Assembly: GCF_024679095.1 (NCBI RefSeq)
Contig: NC_066544.1
Coordinates: 3,655,438-3,719,437, forward strand
Direction of reading: 5' to 3'
DNA from: Eriocheir sinensis
Lineage: Eukaryota > Arthropoda > Malacostraca > Decapoda > Varunidae
DNA length: 64,000 nucleotides
Every line of letters starts with the position of its first letter. Position 1 is the stretch's first letter. Shown here piece by piece: positions 1 through 11,067 of the stretch. The notes below the pieces were generated by a model. That model was not told the DNA's origin and made no database searches. It worked only from the letters and a program-made list of their open reading frames with translations. Both the position numbers and the translations under genes were made by a program.

Positions 1-639
1 CTTCCAGCAGGGGTGATTCAGCCCCATTCCGTTACAATCCGATAAAAAAAGCCAGTACGGCCAGTCGTTGAGAAGTGGTGTCTCCGTTTATGCCCAAAAG
101 TATTTGCAACCAATTGATAAAACACAATGACACGATAAATTTAAAAACACATGTACGTGCGAGTTAATACTGAAATAAAAAGTAAATTAAATATATCCGT
201 CACTTACAGACCTCCGTGATAATCACGCGATGGTGATCCTGAAATGTATATAGTGAGTCAGTGATTTCAGATGACTTTAATCTCCCCTACATACACTGGA
301 CGTTACTTTCGGGCACAGTGGTGAAATCAAACCGAAAGCCTGTATTTTTAGAAGATAATTATATGTCAGATAGTTACAGAACCATCTCTAGAAAAGCATA
401 CACTATATCTCGTTAAAGTGGCAAATGTCATTACGGTAGGAGGTTCTTCAGGTTACAAATTACTTATCGTCGACATCAGAGCTCAAACAAATGGGACTGA
501 AAATAAGATAATGGTTCCTCATTTCTTAAAAGCAAATTTCATAGAAATCAGACCAAAACTGAAAAAAACATGTATTATAAGACTACTCTAACGTAAATGA
601 AGGGTGGCAAAACCTTAATAATAAATTACTTAGTCTACA
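1..639. other. AT-rich stretch, no gene recognised
   Basis: No reading frame of convincing length, RNA gene or ordered repeat was recognised. The sequence is AT-rich and borders a family-C LINE remnant, so it may be further decayed LINE sequence, but no motif supports that. Confidence 0.4.
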
Positions 640-775
640 GAACCAGTGACATTCACTGACAAAACTGATTTGTCCATTTCAGAGGAAAGTGGCTAGCGTC
701 ACATTGATTTTTAGGAAAGGAGAAAAAAAATCTGGTAATTACAGGCCCATTAGTCTAATCACAGTAGCAGACTGA
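640..775 (+). pseudogene. LINE family-C reverse transcriptase fragment
   Basis: Translation shows a degraded version of the LINE RT segment around the motif GNYRPISL, preceded by a form of VTLIFRKGEKK. It resembles the segment at 58.67-58.75 kb (NVTPIFKKGDKK) and the equivalent part of CR1-clade elements. The homology stops near 775, next to an inverted-repeat element. More C-terminal parts of the same kind of LINE resume near 1690 in the same orientation, so the two blocks are probably one copy split by an insertion. It is too short and too decayed to function. Confidence 0.6.
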
Positions 776-800
776 CTGCTCACTATAGGGAAGGACGCTA

Positions 801-1562
801 ATTTCCGACAAATAACACTGAAATATCACGCTCCGCCCACTAGCCAGGAACCCGATAACTGCCAGTATATCACTGTCTGTGCTGGCTGATGCGCGATAAC
901 TTACTTACATATATAATTGTGTACACTGTAACAATATAAGCAGAAGTGTTTTAGAGGTGAACCAACACTTCAGCCTTATAGTAGTTGACAGTCTAATATA
1001 TTGTTTTGTGATCATTAAGTGGATATATAATTAATAAAAGTATTTATTTATTATCACCATAACACTTATTGTAATAGTCTCAAATTGATCTATACCATCA
1101 GTCGTATAAATATACATATACATTAGCATTCTATTTTTTTGTAATCTTACGTCGATTCATACTAAAAAAAACATTTATAAGGTTACTTTTTTTTTTACCA
1201 TCAAACCCATGATAATAACAATCTGAAAGTCGTATGAACATACATTGAAATCAACAGTTTAATATTTTACTTTGTAATCAGTTAGTGGATTCATAGTAAA
1301 TAAAAAAATGTTTATAGTCTTATTACTTTATCACTTGGTGTCGCCATGTCTCTTACACTTTCAGTAAAACATACTTTTTTTTTTTTTACGAAGAATAAAA
1401 TTTACGAAGGTATCTGATTTCCACATCAACAGTACAAGGACACGACTGATAATCAGTATAGCAGAAATGCGCATCGGGCAATGCACGGGCACCAGGGTTT
1501 CTGGCTGGTGGGTGGAGCGTGATATTCCAGAGTTACTAGTCCCGAGTTACTAGTCGGAAATC
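801..1562. mobile_element. possible TIR DNA element splitting a LINE
   Basis: Bases 801-853 are an imperfect inverted copy of 1493-1562: both contain ATTTCCGAC, then AATATCACGCTCC, then a CC(A/C)GCCAG(A/G)AACCC-like end. The right arm carries an extra duplicated ACTAGTAACTC-type segment. The interior is very AT-rich and holds three diverged units of roughly 100-120 bp (about 985-1075, 1090-1200, 1225-1345). Flanking LINE remnants on both sides are collinear, which suggests an insertion. No transposase frame is visible, so it would be non-autonomous. Superfamily and target duplication are unresolved. Confidence 0.45.
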
Positions 1563-1689
1563 TGCGGCAGGGACACAGGACCCTGGGAGGATTAATCCCC
1601 CAGTTACCCAAAGAAAGAAGCATGAACAGGAGAGAGAAAAAAGAAAGAAAGACAGGGCGTGGAGGTTGAGGACGCTGCATTCTTCATCC

Positions 1690-2560
1690 AGATAGACCTG
1701 CCTATGAATGGTCAGTTGTAACTAGTGGTTTCACTAGTAGCGGTATGTTCAGCTCTTCGTACAGTTCAGTTCATAATCTGAATTAATCATGTCGATGTTC
1801 GACTCAAAAATAAGGTTACAAAATTTGCTGACGGCACTTCGATTGTTAATTCGATCCTCTCTGACCAATAGAGGGAAAACTTCCAAAAAGATTTTTATAA
1901 AAGTTCAGCTTGGTCCGATATATGGAAGATGCCTTTCAATATAGATAAGTGCCAGGTTCTTCGAGTTGGAACCAAAAAATGTTGGTCAGAGTGCAAAATG
2001 TGTGATGTTAAATTCAATAGTGTACAGTGAGTTAGGGATCTGGGCGTCGAAGTCGCGCCAAACCTCAAATTCTAACAACAGAAGTAAATAAAATGTACAT
2101 AATGTGAATCATAGAAACATTTCATTCAAGAATAAAAACAATGCAACAATATTACTCAGTCAAGAGAGGAGTGTCAAGACACCTCTTCTCCAGAAATTGA
2201 CCTCTCTTTTGGTATCGTATTCTGTTTATGTTGTTGGAGCAGCGCCTAGCGGAATTTTTTTGTTGAATTTTTGTCTTGCGCACATGAGCTGTCTCCCTTG
2301 CTGTAAAAAAAAAAAATGCTATAGTTTAGTCAGACCTCACTTGGAATCTGCAGTGCAGTTTTAGTCACTTAACCATGCGAAGGATAGATATATTTTGAAA
2401 GTGTTCAATGAGGGAAACAAAGATTTCTTCCTTGTGCAGTAAATCATACGATGAAACACTCGGCTTTCAATATGTTCTCTTTTGAGGAACGTCGTCTCAA
2501 AATACGGCTTTATAAATGTGGACAAATAAAAATTGTTCAACATCGATGATAGGTCTCGAA
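1690..2560 (+). pseudogene. LINE family-C RT C-terminal remnant
   Basis: Across several frames the translation reads as the C-terminal half of a CR1-like RT. A segment near 1790-1860 resembles [10 protein letters not shown] (here KVTKFADGT, so the second catalytic Asp of the FADD motif is lost). Next comes a DKCQVLRVG segment near 1945, then RDLGVEV near 2035, then SLVRPHLESAVQF at 2325-2362. Multiple stops and frame changes show long inactivity. The copy is interrupted at 2162-2320 by the 3' end of a different LINE. The parallel segment at 59.1-59.25 kb is a better-preserved relative. Confidence 0.65.
2162..2320 (+). mobile_element. LINE family-A 3' end, 5'-truncated insertion
   Basis: This segment matches the 3' terminus of family-A at 8175-8337: the GAGGAGTGT..CAAGACACCTCT region, ATTGACCTCTCTTTTGG, the (A/T)TTTTTG tract and CTTGCTGTAAAAAA. 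It ends in an A-run at 2307-2320. It lies exactly between the LINE-C segment ending in a NKNNATILLS-like stretch and its continuation YSLVRPHLE, so it is a 5'-truncated retrotransposition into older LINE sequence. No clear target duplication could be read. Confidence 0.75.
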
Positions 2561-2924
2561 CGAGATATGACCCTAAACCAATTACTAACTAAAGATGAGC
2601 ATACGCCCGGGGACCCTTCCCTTCACTAATTCACTGCCTCCACTCCCGACAGTCCCCCCGAGCAAGCTCTCACTCAGTTGCCCTATCCGTACCAAGTCCC
2701 ACCTGATAGAATCGATCGACTTGCCTCCTCCATGAGTTACGTGGGCGTACCATTTATCTCCTCCAGTAGGGGTTGTCTCGCATACGAGGCTACCCTATGA
2801 GCAGAATTATACGGGGGGGATGCCCCGTGCCCATATAGCTGAATTTGGAGTTCACGGACTAAGCTGGTAACAGGACTCGATTCAATATCATTACGTAGTC
2901 GGTGGTTCGACAGGAAGTCATTCC
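2561..2924. other. Unassigned sequence
   Basis: The base composition is more balanced than in the flanks. No long frame, tandem repeat or similarity to another part of the window was noticed. Confidence 0.4.
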
Positions 2925-2925
2925 A

Positions 2926-3263
2926 GCGGTGGCTGAGTGGTTACCGAGGCGGCGCCGCGTCCAAGAGGACGCGGGTTTCCTGGGCGGGGGTTCGCGGCAC
3001 GCCCACCGCCACAAGGTGGATTTTTCAGTCACCGCCGAGTGGCCTAAGACTACCCACATGCTGCCCTGAAAACTCCCTATCAACCCGGACTATAAATTCT
3101 GTCTCTAAAAAGAGGATCAAAGATGAGTTCCCGGGGGTAACATGAGCCAAGCTAGATGGAGCCACTAATAGCACTTGCCTGCGCCAGAAAGAGCTGAGGC
3201 CGACCACCAGGCCCCATCAAGAAAGCCTACCGGTACCACTGGCAGAAACGTAAAACAAAAAAC
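2926..3263 (+). repeat. tRNA-derived SINE-1, copy a
   Basis: The head resembles a Ser/Leu-type tRNA gene: GCGGTGGCTGAGTGGTTACC serves as an A box, followed by a degenerate B box near 2985. It is followed by a central domain (TTTTTCAGTCACCGCCGAGTG, ACTACCCACATGCTG, CATCAACCCGGACT-like, GGCCGACCACCAGGCCCC) and an A-rich tail. The same order occurs at 15713-16104, which establishes it as a repeat family. The internal promoter boxes imply RNA polymerase III transcription and LINE-dependent mobilisation. The short open frames inside it are not genes. Confidence 0.75.
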
Positions 3264-3490
3264 CGATACCCCATGATCCTGTGAAGGCACTTAGTACCAA
3301 AGGCATCGACACATCTCTCCAAATCACTATTTAATGTTCATGTCCCACAGCTATACAGTAAAACAGAGAACATGCGACTTAAAGATTCGAATCTTTGTCC
3401 GCCTGCATAGGTATTGACAACCATATACTCGTGTTGAGCGAGTTCATAAGTCAGTCCGTTGTGTGACTTCCTGGTAAATCCGCGGATTTC

Positions 3491-4317
3491 CACTATTCCG
3501 TTTTGACGGTGGCCGTCACGCCGTTTGATGACAAACAAAGCATAGACTACATGGACGACAGAAACTTCTTGATTGCTGCCTTTGTAGTAGCTACTGGGTC
3601 AGAAGACAGGCCAGGTAGAAGGAGGCGAAGGTTCTGGACACACCAGCAGTTATTTCAAGCCTTAAATTATTGTTAAATGCTACAGAGGGAGCTGTGGGAA
3701 AGCGGAGACCAAGGCTCTGGTCTACTCAGGCAGACAGATTGGTGAACAACTAAAACTACTATTGGTTGAATTGCTTGAATTCTCAACCATAAGCCTGCCT
3801 ATTGAAGTAGCCACCTGTTCACAATATAATTTTGGTAAGGGAGACTGCCATGTGGAGAACTGAAATAGTTCTCAAATGAGCCACGGATGTTCTCTGCAGC
3901 AGAATACATATATATGCCCCCAATCTCAAAAATGGGTTTGTTTACACCTGGGTGCGGTAGTGTGCGCTGTGCCACACTTCCAGTTTTCAACGAATAATTC
4001 TTTATCACCACACGTATACAAAGACGTACATAATGCAAATACATCTAAATTATTATTATATTGAAATTTAACAATATATTATTTTGTATCCAAGTACTTC
4101 CATTTTATATTTTCATGTTATCTAGAATATGCAATTTCACTGGACGGTCACCACCGCCGCCGTCGCTGACCCAAAAGTTAACTTGATTTCATCTCTCGCC
4201 GTTCGACGTCGGCCGTCAACGAAGAACGAAACGGCGCCCGGTTCCCACTGTCGTCGCTTAAACGGGGACATTAGTGACGTCATTAACGTTGACAGCCACT
4301 GTAAAAACGGAATAGTG
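3491..4317 (+). mobile_element. TIR DNA transposon remnant with transposase-like start
   Basis: The ends are inverted copies: CACTATTCCGTTTTGACGG at 3491 faces CACTATTCCGTTTTTACAG (reverse complement of the bases ending at 4317). Similarity continues inward for about 45 bp. From the ATG at 3551 the frame reads MDDRNFLIAAFVVATG, then a basic RRRRRFW segment. This is reminiscent of the N-terminus of Harbinger transposases, which have a short acidic start followed by R-rich-FW/V-H. It ends after about 44 residues. A second weak KRRPRLW segment lies near 3700. No catalytic domain is visible, and no matching 3-bp target duplication was found. The transposon call is fairly secure; the superfamily is a guess. 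Confidence 0.55.
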
Positions 4318-4399
4318 AGAACCCGGCCTAAGACTCACTACTGTTATGCACTACACTACCCAGGTATGTATTTTTTTTGGTGACCTTGACATATTCCTC

Positions 4400-4827
4400 A
4401 TGTGTATGAACAAACTGAAATGTGTCATCCAACAAGCCTCTAAACGACTGAACCATGGTTTTGGCTCAGGAGACCTTCAGTTCCAGAGGCTGCGCCTCCT
4501 TATGCAGCACTTCCAGAGATAATATCAGGACCTCCAGCGATTTCGCGAGAAGTACAGGGGTGCTACACAGCATGATAAAAGAAAGCGTCAACGACCCTAA
4601 TGTTCAGCGAGTGTTGAAAAGTGATGGATCAAGGACTGACCCCTGCTTCACTCCTGATTTAACAAGTAAGGAGCCGGAAATGCCTTCACAGAACTCTTAG
4701 TCCCAGAGTAAAGGCCAGTCATCAGGTCAATAACCCTTGTAGGAATCCCTGTTCCGCAGAATGTCCTAGCGTACCTCACGGTACAGTGAGACGCTTTCTT
4801 GAAATCGACATAGGCTGCGAGTAACCC
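4400..4827 (-). pseudogene. LINE family-E reverse transcriptase fragment
   Basis: Read on the minus strand, the segment carries YVDFKKASH (motif A region of a LINE RT), GIPTRVIDLMTGLYSG, and further along a stretch like ESLEVLILSLEVLHKEA followed by AKTMVQSF. This order is typical of RT proteins common in marine invertebrates that read YVDFKKAFD, then SLEVL..ALE, then KTK.Q. Stops and frame changes break it, and the catalytic Asp-Asp region is not intact. It abuts a family-A LINE at about 4827. The clade is not assigned. Confidence 0.6.
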
Positions 4828-7800
4828 TCGCCTCTGCCTCTCAACATCTACCTTTCCTTCCTGCTGGAAGTATGCCTTCATACAGCCTGTGCCTAAGAAA
4901 GGTGATCGTTCCAATCCCTCAAACTACCGACCTATAGCTTTACTTTCTTGTCTATCTAAACCTTTTGAATCAATCCTTAACCGGAAGATTCAAAAGCACC
5001 TTTTCACTTCTAACCTTCTATCTGATCGCCAGTATTTTTTTTTTTTTTTCACAACAAAGGAGGCAGCTCAAGGGCACACAAAAAAAAGAAAACAATAATA
5101 AAAAAAAGCCCGCTACTCGCTGCTCCTAAAGTAAAACAAAAGAGGTGGCCGAAAGGAAGATCAAATACAGGAGGAGAGGTGTCCTGATACCCTCTTCTTG
5201 AAAGAGTTCAAGTCGTAGGCAGGAGGAAATACAGATGAAGGAAGATTGTTCCAGAGTTTACCAGCGTGAGGGAAGAAAGAGTGAAGATGCTGGTTAACTC
5301 TTGCATAAGGGGCTTGGACAGTATAGGGATGAGCATGAGTAGAAAGTCGAGTGCAGCGGGGCCGCGGGAGGAGGGGAGGCATGCAGTTAGCAAGTTCAGA
5401 AGAGCAGTCAGCGTGGAAATCGATAGAAGATAGAAAGAGAGGCAACATTGCGGCGGAATTTAAGAGGTAGAAGACTATCAGTATGAGGAGGAGAGCTGAT
5501 GAGACGAAGAGCCTTAGCCTCCACTCTGTCCAGAAGAGCTGTGTGAGTGAAGCGCCCCCACACATGAGATGCATACTCCATACGAGGGCGGACAAGGCCC
5601 CTGTATATGGACAGCAACTGTGCAGGGGAGAAGAACTGGCGGAGACGGTACAGAACGCCCAGCCTCGAGGAAGCTGATTTAGTAAGAGATGAGATATGAA
5701 GTTTCCAGTTGAGATTTTGAGTTAAGGATAGACCGAGGATGTTTAGTGTTGAGGAAGGTGATAGCTGGGTGTTGTTAAAGAATAGGGGATAGTTGTTTGG
5801 AAGATTGTGTCGAGTGGATAGGTGGAGAAACTGTGTTTTTGAGGCGTTGAAGGACACCAGGTTCTTCTTGCCCCAATCGGAAATAATAGTAAGGTCTGAG
5901 GCTAAGCGTTCTGCAGCCTCCAGCCTTGAGTCGTTAAGTTCCTGAAGGGTGGGTCTTCTATTAAAAGAAGTTGAGTAATGCAAAGTGGAATCATCGGCGT
6001 AGGAATGGATAGGACAGTTCGTTTTGGAAAGAAGATCATCAATGAACAACAGAAAAAGAGTGGGAGATAGGACAGAACCCTGTGGGACACCACTGTTAAT
6101 AGATTTGGGAAGAACAGTGACCGTCTACCACGGCAGAAATAGAACGGTCAGAAAGGAAACTGGAGATAAAGGTACAGAGAAGGATAGAAACCGAAGGAGG
6201 GTAGTTTAGAAAGCAAAGATTTGTGCCAGACCCTATCAAAAGCTTTTGATATGTCCAGCGCAATAGCAAAAGTTTCACCGAAACGGCTAAGAGAGGATGA
6301 CCAAGAGTCAGTTAAGAAGACTAGGAGATCACCAGTAGAACGCCCCTTGCGGAACCCATACTGGCGATCAGATAGAAGGTCAGAAGTGGAAAGGTGCTTT
6401 TGAATCTTCCGGTTAAGGATTGATTCAAAAGCTTTAGATAGACAAGAAAGTAAAGCTATAGGACGGTAGTTTGAGGGATTGGAGCGGTCACCCTTCTTAG
6501 GCACAGGCTGTATGAAGGCATACTTCCAGCAAGAAGGAAAGGTAGATGTTGACAGGCAGTGGCGAAAGAGTTTGACCAGGCAGGGTGACAGCACGGAGGC
6601 ACAGTTTTTAAGGACAATAGGAGGCACTCCATCAGGTCCATAAGCCTTCTGAGGATTGAGGCCAGAGAGGGCATAGAAAACATCATTTTGAAGAATCTTT
6701 ATAACAGGCATAAAGGAGTCAGAGGGGGGATGAGTAGGAGGAATATGCCCAGAATCGTCCAGAGTGGAGTTTTTAGTAAAAGTTTGAGAGAAGAGTTCAT
6801 CCTTAGAGATAGATGAGACGGCAGTGTTGCCGTCAGGACTGAGGAGTGGAGGGAAAGATGAAGAAGTGAAGTTGGAGGAGATGTTTTTGGCTAGATGCCA
6901 GAAGTCACGGGAAGAGTTAGAGAAAGCAAGGTTTTGACATTTTCTATTAATGAAAGAATTTTTGGTTAGTCGGAGAATAGATTTGGCACGATTTCGGGCC
7001 GAAATGTAAAGTTCATAATTAGCCTTGGGTTCCGCAAGGGGCGTTCTACTGGTGATCTCCTTGCCTTCCTAACTGACTCTTGATCATGTTCTTTTAGCCG
7101 TTTCGGTGAAACCTTTGCTATTGCGCTGGACATATCAAAAGCCTTTGATAGGGTCTGGCACAAATATTTGCTCTCCAAACTACCCTCCTACAGTTTCTAT
7201 CCTTCTCTCAGTACCTTTATATCCAGCTTCCTTTCTGACCGTTCTATTTCTGCTGTGGTAGACGGTCACTGTTCTTCCCCTAAACCTATTAACGTTGGTG
7301 TCCCGCAGGGTTCTGTCCTATCTCCCACTCTCTTTCTGTTTTTCATTGATGATCCTTCCAAAGCGAACTGTCCTATCCATTCTTACGCCGATGACTCTAC
7401 TCTGCATTACTCAACTTCTTTAAATAAAAGACCCACCCAACAGGAACTAAACGATTCCAGACTGGAGGCAACAGAACGCTTACTATTATTTCTGATTGGG
7501 GCAAGAAGAACCTGGTGTCCTTCAACGCCTCAAAAACACAGTTTCTCCACCTATCCACTTGACACAATCTTCCAAACAACTATCCCATATTCTTTGACAA
7601 CACTCAGCTATCACCTTCTTCAGTACTAAACATCCTCGGTCTATCTTTAACTCAAAATCTGAACTGGAAACTTCATATCTCTTTTCTTATTAAATCAACT
7701 TCTTCGAGGGTGGGCGTTCTGTACCGTCTCCGCCAGTTCTTCTTCCCCGCACAGTTGCTATCCATATACAGGGGCCTTGTCCGCCCTCGTATGGAGTATG

Positions 7801-8337
7801 CATCTCATGTGTAGGGGCGCTCCACTCACACAACTCTCCTGGACATAGTGGAGTATACAGCTCTTCGTCTCATCAGCTCTCCTCCTCTTACTGATAGTCT
7901 TCTACCTCTTGATTTCCGCCGCCATGTTGCCTCTCTTTTTATCTTCTATCGATATTTTCATGCTGACTGCTCTTCTAAACTTGCTAACTGCATGCCTCCC
8001 TCTCCTCCCGCGGCCCCGCTGCACACGACTTTCTACTCACGCTCATCCCTTTACTGTCCAAACCTCTTATGCAAGAGTTAACCAGCATCTTCATTCTTTC
8101 ATCTCTTACACTGGTAAACTCTGGAACAGCCTTCCTTCGTCTGTATTTCCTCCTGCCTTTGACTTGAATTCTTTGAAGAGGAGTGTATCAAGACACCTCT
8201 CCTCTCGAAATTGACCTCTCTTTTGGCCGCTCATAACTTTTGTCTCTGTAGGAACAGCGATTAGCGGGCATTTTTTTTTACACCTTTTCTTTTGTTGCCC
8301 CTGAGCTATTTCTTTAGCTGTAAAATAAATAAAAAAA
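4828..8337 (+). mobile_element. LINE family-A outer copy, split by its own family
   Basis: A plus-strand family-A LINE runs 4828-5036 and resumes at 7023-8337. The first block ends in the RT segment LLSDRQY; the second begins GFRKGRSTGDLL. These are contiguous in the uninterrupted copy at 8690-8740. The second block carries motif A (IALDISKAFDRVWH), NVGVPQGSVLSPTL, YADDSTLH near 7385, a SIYRGLVRPRMEY segment, and a 3' UTR ending in an A-rich tail at 8319-8337. It belongs among APE-type non-LTR elements of the jockey/CR1 kind; the exact clade is uncertain. Frameshifts and stops show it is dead. Confidence 0.8.
5037..7022 (-). pseudogene. LINE family-A inner copy (RT), inserted in a sibling
   Basis: A minus-strand family-A copy with a T-run at 5036-5050 (its 3' poly(A) tail) runs to a 5'-truncated end near 7022 (a NYELYISARNRAK linker segment). 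RT motifs in order: GLNPQKAYGPDGVPP, KGDRSNPSNYRPIALLS, QYGFRKGRSTGDLL, IALDISKAFDRVWH, HSYADDSTLH, SDWGKKNLVSFNASKTQ, LVRPRMEYASHVW, and the C-terminal segment NNLPSSVFPP. Frames shift near 6.15, 6.05 and 5.5 kb. The endonuclease part is missing because of the 5' truncation. It sits between LLSDRQY and GFRKGR of the outer copy. Confidence 0.8.
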
Positions 8338-8338
8338 T

Positions 8339-8836
8339 CATCCCCCCTCTGATTCCTTTATGCCTGTTATTAAGATTCTTCAGAATGATGTTTCCTATGC
8401 CCTCTCTGGCCTAAACTCTCAGAAAGCTTATGGACCTGATGAAGTGCCTCCTATTACCCTTAAAAACTGTGCCTCCGTGCTGACACCCTGCCTGGTCAAA
8501 CTCTTTCGCCTCTGCTTGTCAACATTTACCTTTCCTTCCTGTTGGAAGTACGCCTTATTACAGCTTGTGCCTAAGAAGGGTGACCGTTCCAATACCTCAA
8601 ACAACAGCCCTATAGCTTTACTTTCCTGTCTATCTAAAGCTTTTGAATCAATCCTTAACCGGAAGATTCAAAAGCAACTTTGCACTTCTGACCTATCTGA
8701 TCGCCAGTATGGGTTCCGCAAGGGGCGTTCTACTGGCGATCTTCTTGCTCTCTTAATTAATTAACAGACTCTTGGTCATCCTCTATTAACTGTTTCGGTG
8801 AAACTTTCTTAGTTGTGCTACATATCGAAAGCTTTC
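8339..8836 (+). pseudogene. LINE family-A third copy, RT N-terminal part
   Basis: This begins in the linker/RT region (MPVIKILQNDVSYALSGL) immediately after the tail of the previous family-A copy. It runs through YGPDEVPP, KKGDRSNTSN, LSDRQYGFRKGRSTGDLL and a damaged form of the motif A region near 8815-8835. There it is cut by the 3' terminus of a CR1 element starting at 8838. The frame is open for about 134 codons, then broken. The two adjacent copies in the same direction could be a tandem arrangement or independent insertions. Confidence 0.75.
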
Positions 8837-8837
8837 A

Positions 8838-9511
8838 TAAGAACATAAGAACGTAAGGAGTCTGCAAGAGACCAATAGGCCTATACAAGGCAGCTCCTCT
8901 TCTTGAATGTAGCTATGGTATTCGCTCACACAACATGGCTGTCAAGCCTGTTCCATTCATCTACCACTTTACTGGTAAACCAATTCTTGCCTATGTCTTT
9001 GCTGAATCTGAATTTGTCTAATTTGAAACCATTGCTACGTGTCCTACCTGCCATCCCCTTTATTAAAGCCCTTCATCCATTTATAGACTTCTATCAAGTC
9101 TCCTCGCAACCTTCGCCTTTCTAGCGAGTGTAGATTTAAATGCTTCAGTCTATCTTCATAAGGCAAGTTTCTCACCCCCTATATCATCTTTGTCATCCTC
9201 CTCTGTACAGACTCTAACATCTTGATATCCATTCTATAGTAGGGGGACCAGAACTGAACTGCATAATCGAGATGAGGTCTAACTAGTGCTAAGTAAAATC
9301 TTAGGATGACTTCAGCGCTCCTATTGCTTACGCTCCAAGAGATGAAACTCATTACCCTGTTCGCCCGATTTTTAGCCTGAATGCATTGGGCCCTAGGACA
9401 GAGGTTATAGCTCACTAGGACTCCTAAGTCTCTTTCACACCCAGACCTGCTTAGAGGAGTGTCATTTAAGGAGTAATTGTGTGAGGGATTACTCCCACCT
9501 ACACTCAGAAT
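8838..9511 (-). pseudogene. CR1-B LINE 3' fragment
   Basis: The 3' end of a CR1-clade element, minus strand: the tail shows repeats of an 8-bp unit (AACATAAG on the plus strand), as CR1 elements end in short tandem octamers. Upstream (higher coordinates) are the RT C-terminal segments LVRPHLDYAVQFWSPYYR and RAQCIQAKNRANRVMSF. The same stretch occurs at 24205-25118 and 54001-54750. It is truncated at 9511 by the LTR of the gypsy element, whose far side does not resume CR1. Confidence 0.8.
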
Positions 9512-9914
9512 TGTTATAGTAGTTGCAATTATATCAGTGTATTATTATTATCATTATATATTACCATGGATTAGGAATGCATGTATAGTGGAAAATATCC
9601 ACTTCAGAGAGATCACGCCACCATTGTAGGAATGTCATCTGTCAGTGTTTACCGGACGAGCGTTTCGGTATGTGTAACAAAGCATTTCGTCAAACTTAGG
9701 GGCCACCTTGACTTACACGACCATTTGTAATTTCATTATTTTCCATGTCTCTAACGTCACTCCTTCCTTGGAGCCCGACTGACACAGACCTAGTGTCTCG
9801 GCTCTCTCCAACGCTCCCTGTATTTTAGGTTTAAGAATACATTTCACCTAAAGCAGCGAGTGTTTCCCTCACGCCCTGTCTGAGCTCCACGCAACCAAGC
9901 CTTCCACCGTTACA
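9512..9914 (+). repeat. 5' LTR of the gypsy-env element
   Basis: Starts TGTTATAGTA and ends CCGTTACA, the TG...CA form of an LTR. It shares its ends and several islands with the 3' LTR: GTATTATTATTAT, ATCACGC.ACC, GGAATGTC.TC.GTCAGTGTTTACCG, CACCTTGAC, GTCACTCCTTC, CCGACTGACACA. Much of the rest, including its whole last 120 bp, is unlike the 3' LTR. No exact target repeat flanks it. Confidence 0.8.
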
Positions 9915-11067
9915 TTATTGGTGATCAGCGGTGCTCCAACGTGCCCTAGCCATCGCTACCTCATCTGTTCTACAGCGCTACAAGCCACAAGAATTCACAG
10001 AACAGGGGGCAGGCGTTACGTTACATTACGTTACAAGGAAGGAGTCACAAGCAGCCATTTCCGAGTCTACAGGCCGTCCAACCACAGGCCAACTCCATTC
10101 GTCGGGCTACGAGCTCACTGCAAGCCACCGGTTACGCAGCAGAAGGAGTCACACCCTCGGGCCCCCGCCCGCGGCGGTCACGCCCACCACCCACACCGGC
10201 AACATCGACGCACCACAACGGCAACACTGCCACTGCCAGGGACGTCGCCCAAATCAAACAAGGGTAAGCTCGGACATCTACCGGGTGACTACAAGCAATT
10301 ACCACCTCGGTCGCCCGCACAAGAGGTACCATAACCAGGCCGCCAAATCTACTAGCGCTGCTCCGTAACACTCAAAATACGGAGAACAACGCAGCCGTCC
10401 TACGTCTGGCAAAGAGTTCCGGGAGCCGCCATAGACAAACGCCTTGGCTCAGCACATTTCTGCAACACTTCCCCGGTTCACCACTGGTCTGCCATCAACT
10501 CCAGATTCGACCCTTCAACCGCCTCCTGCGGGTTCTCCACGACTCCAGAACCTTGGCACCATAAGGCCACCGTCCTGCCTTCGTCGCCAGTACTACAATA
10601 TCACCGGTATTGTTCCTTACACTGTTTTTTCAGAAGTGTTGAATATGCTCATTGCGTTTCATTCACTAAGAACGCACGATTCTGATCATTCTTTGTATCA
10701 AACACTGTTAGTCATCCATAATTGTGAGAGTCAACGATCGTACGCGCACGATATTGATCATTATCCGGTCTATTGTATCGTATTTGTATTGTACTGTTGT
10801 ATTTTCCTCACGCAATTCAACTTCCTTAGTTTAATCTAAACTCAGTTTTCTTTTCGCCGCCCGGGAGAAAACCACCTTTTCAAGGCCAACTCATTTAATC
10901 CTTCTAAACCATCTAATAGTTAACTTTTCATTACGTCTAACAGACTACTTGCTAACCATCTCCTCTTGTTTTTAGGGGTACTGTGGAAATATCAATTCAG
11001 ACGCGTTCCGTAGATATTTACAGCTAATAAACTATGATAATGTATTGTCGCTGAGTTAAGCCAAGTT
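9915..11067 (+). other. Leader region of the gypsy-env element
   Basis: The primer-binding site would be expected just after 9914 (TTATTGGTGATCAGCGGTGC). I could not match it confidently to a tRNA 3' end. The rest of the 1.15-kb leader holds only weak frames (for example 9931-10368) with no recognisable motif. In env-bearing gypsy elements this region supplies the splice donor for the env message; no specific donor is asserted here. Confidence 0.4.

Noticed and set aside
4129..4383. 84-codon frame near the right end of the TIR element
   Set aside because: It runs through the right terminal repeat and has no recognisable motif.
9931..10368. 145-codon frame in the gypsy leader
   Set aside because: No known domain, a competing overlapping frame, and a position in the leader upstream of gag. 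Nothing supports a protein.
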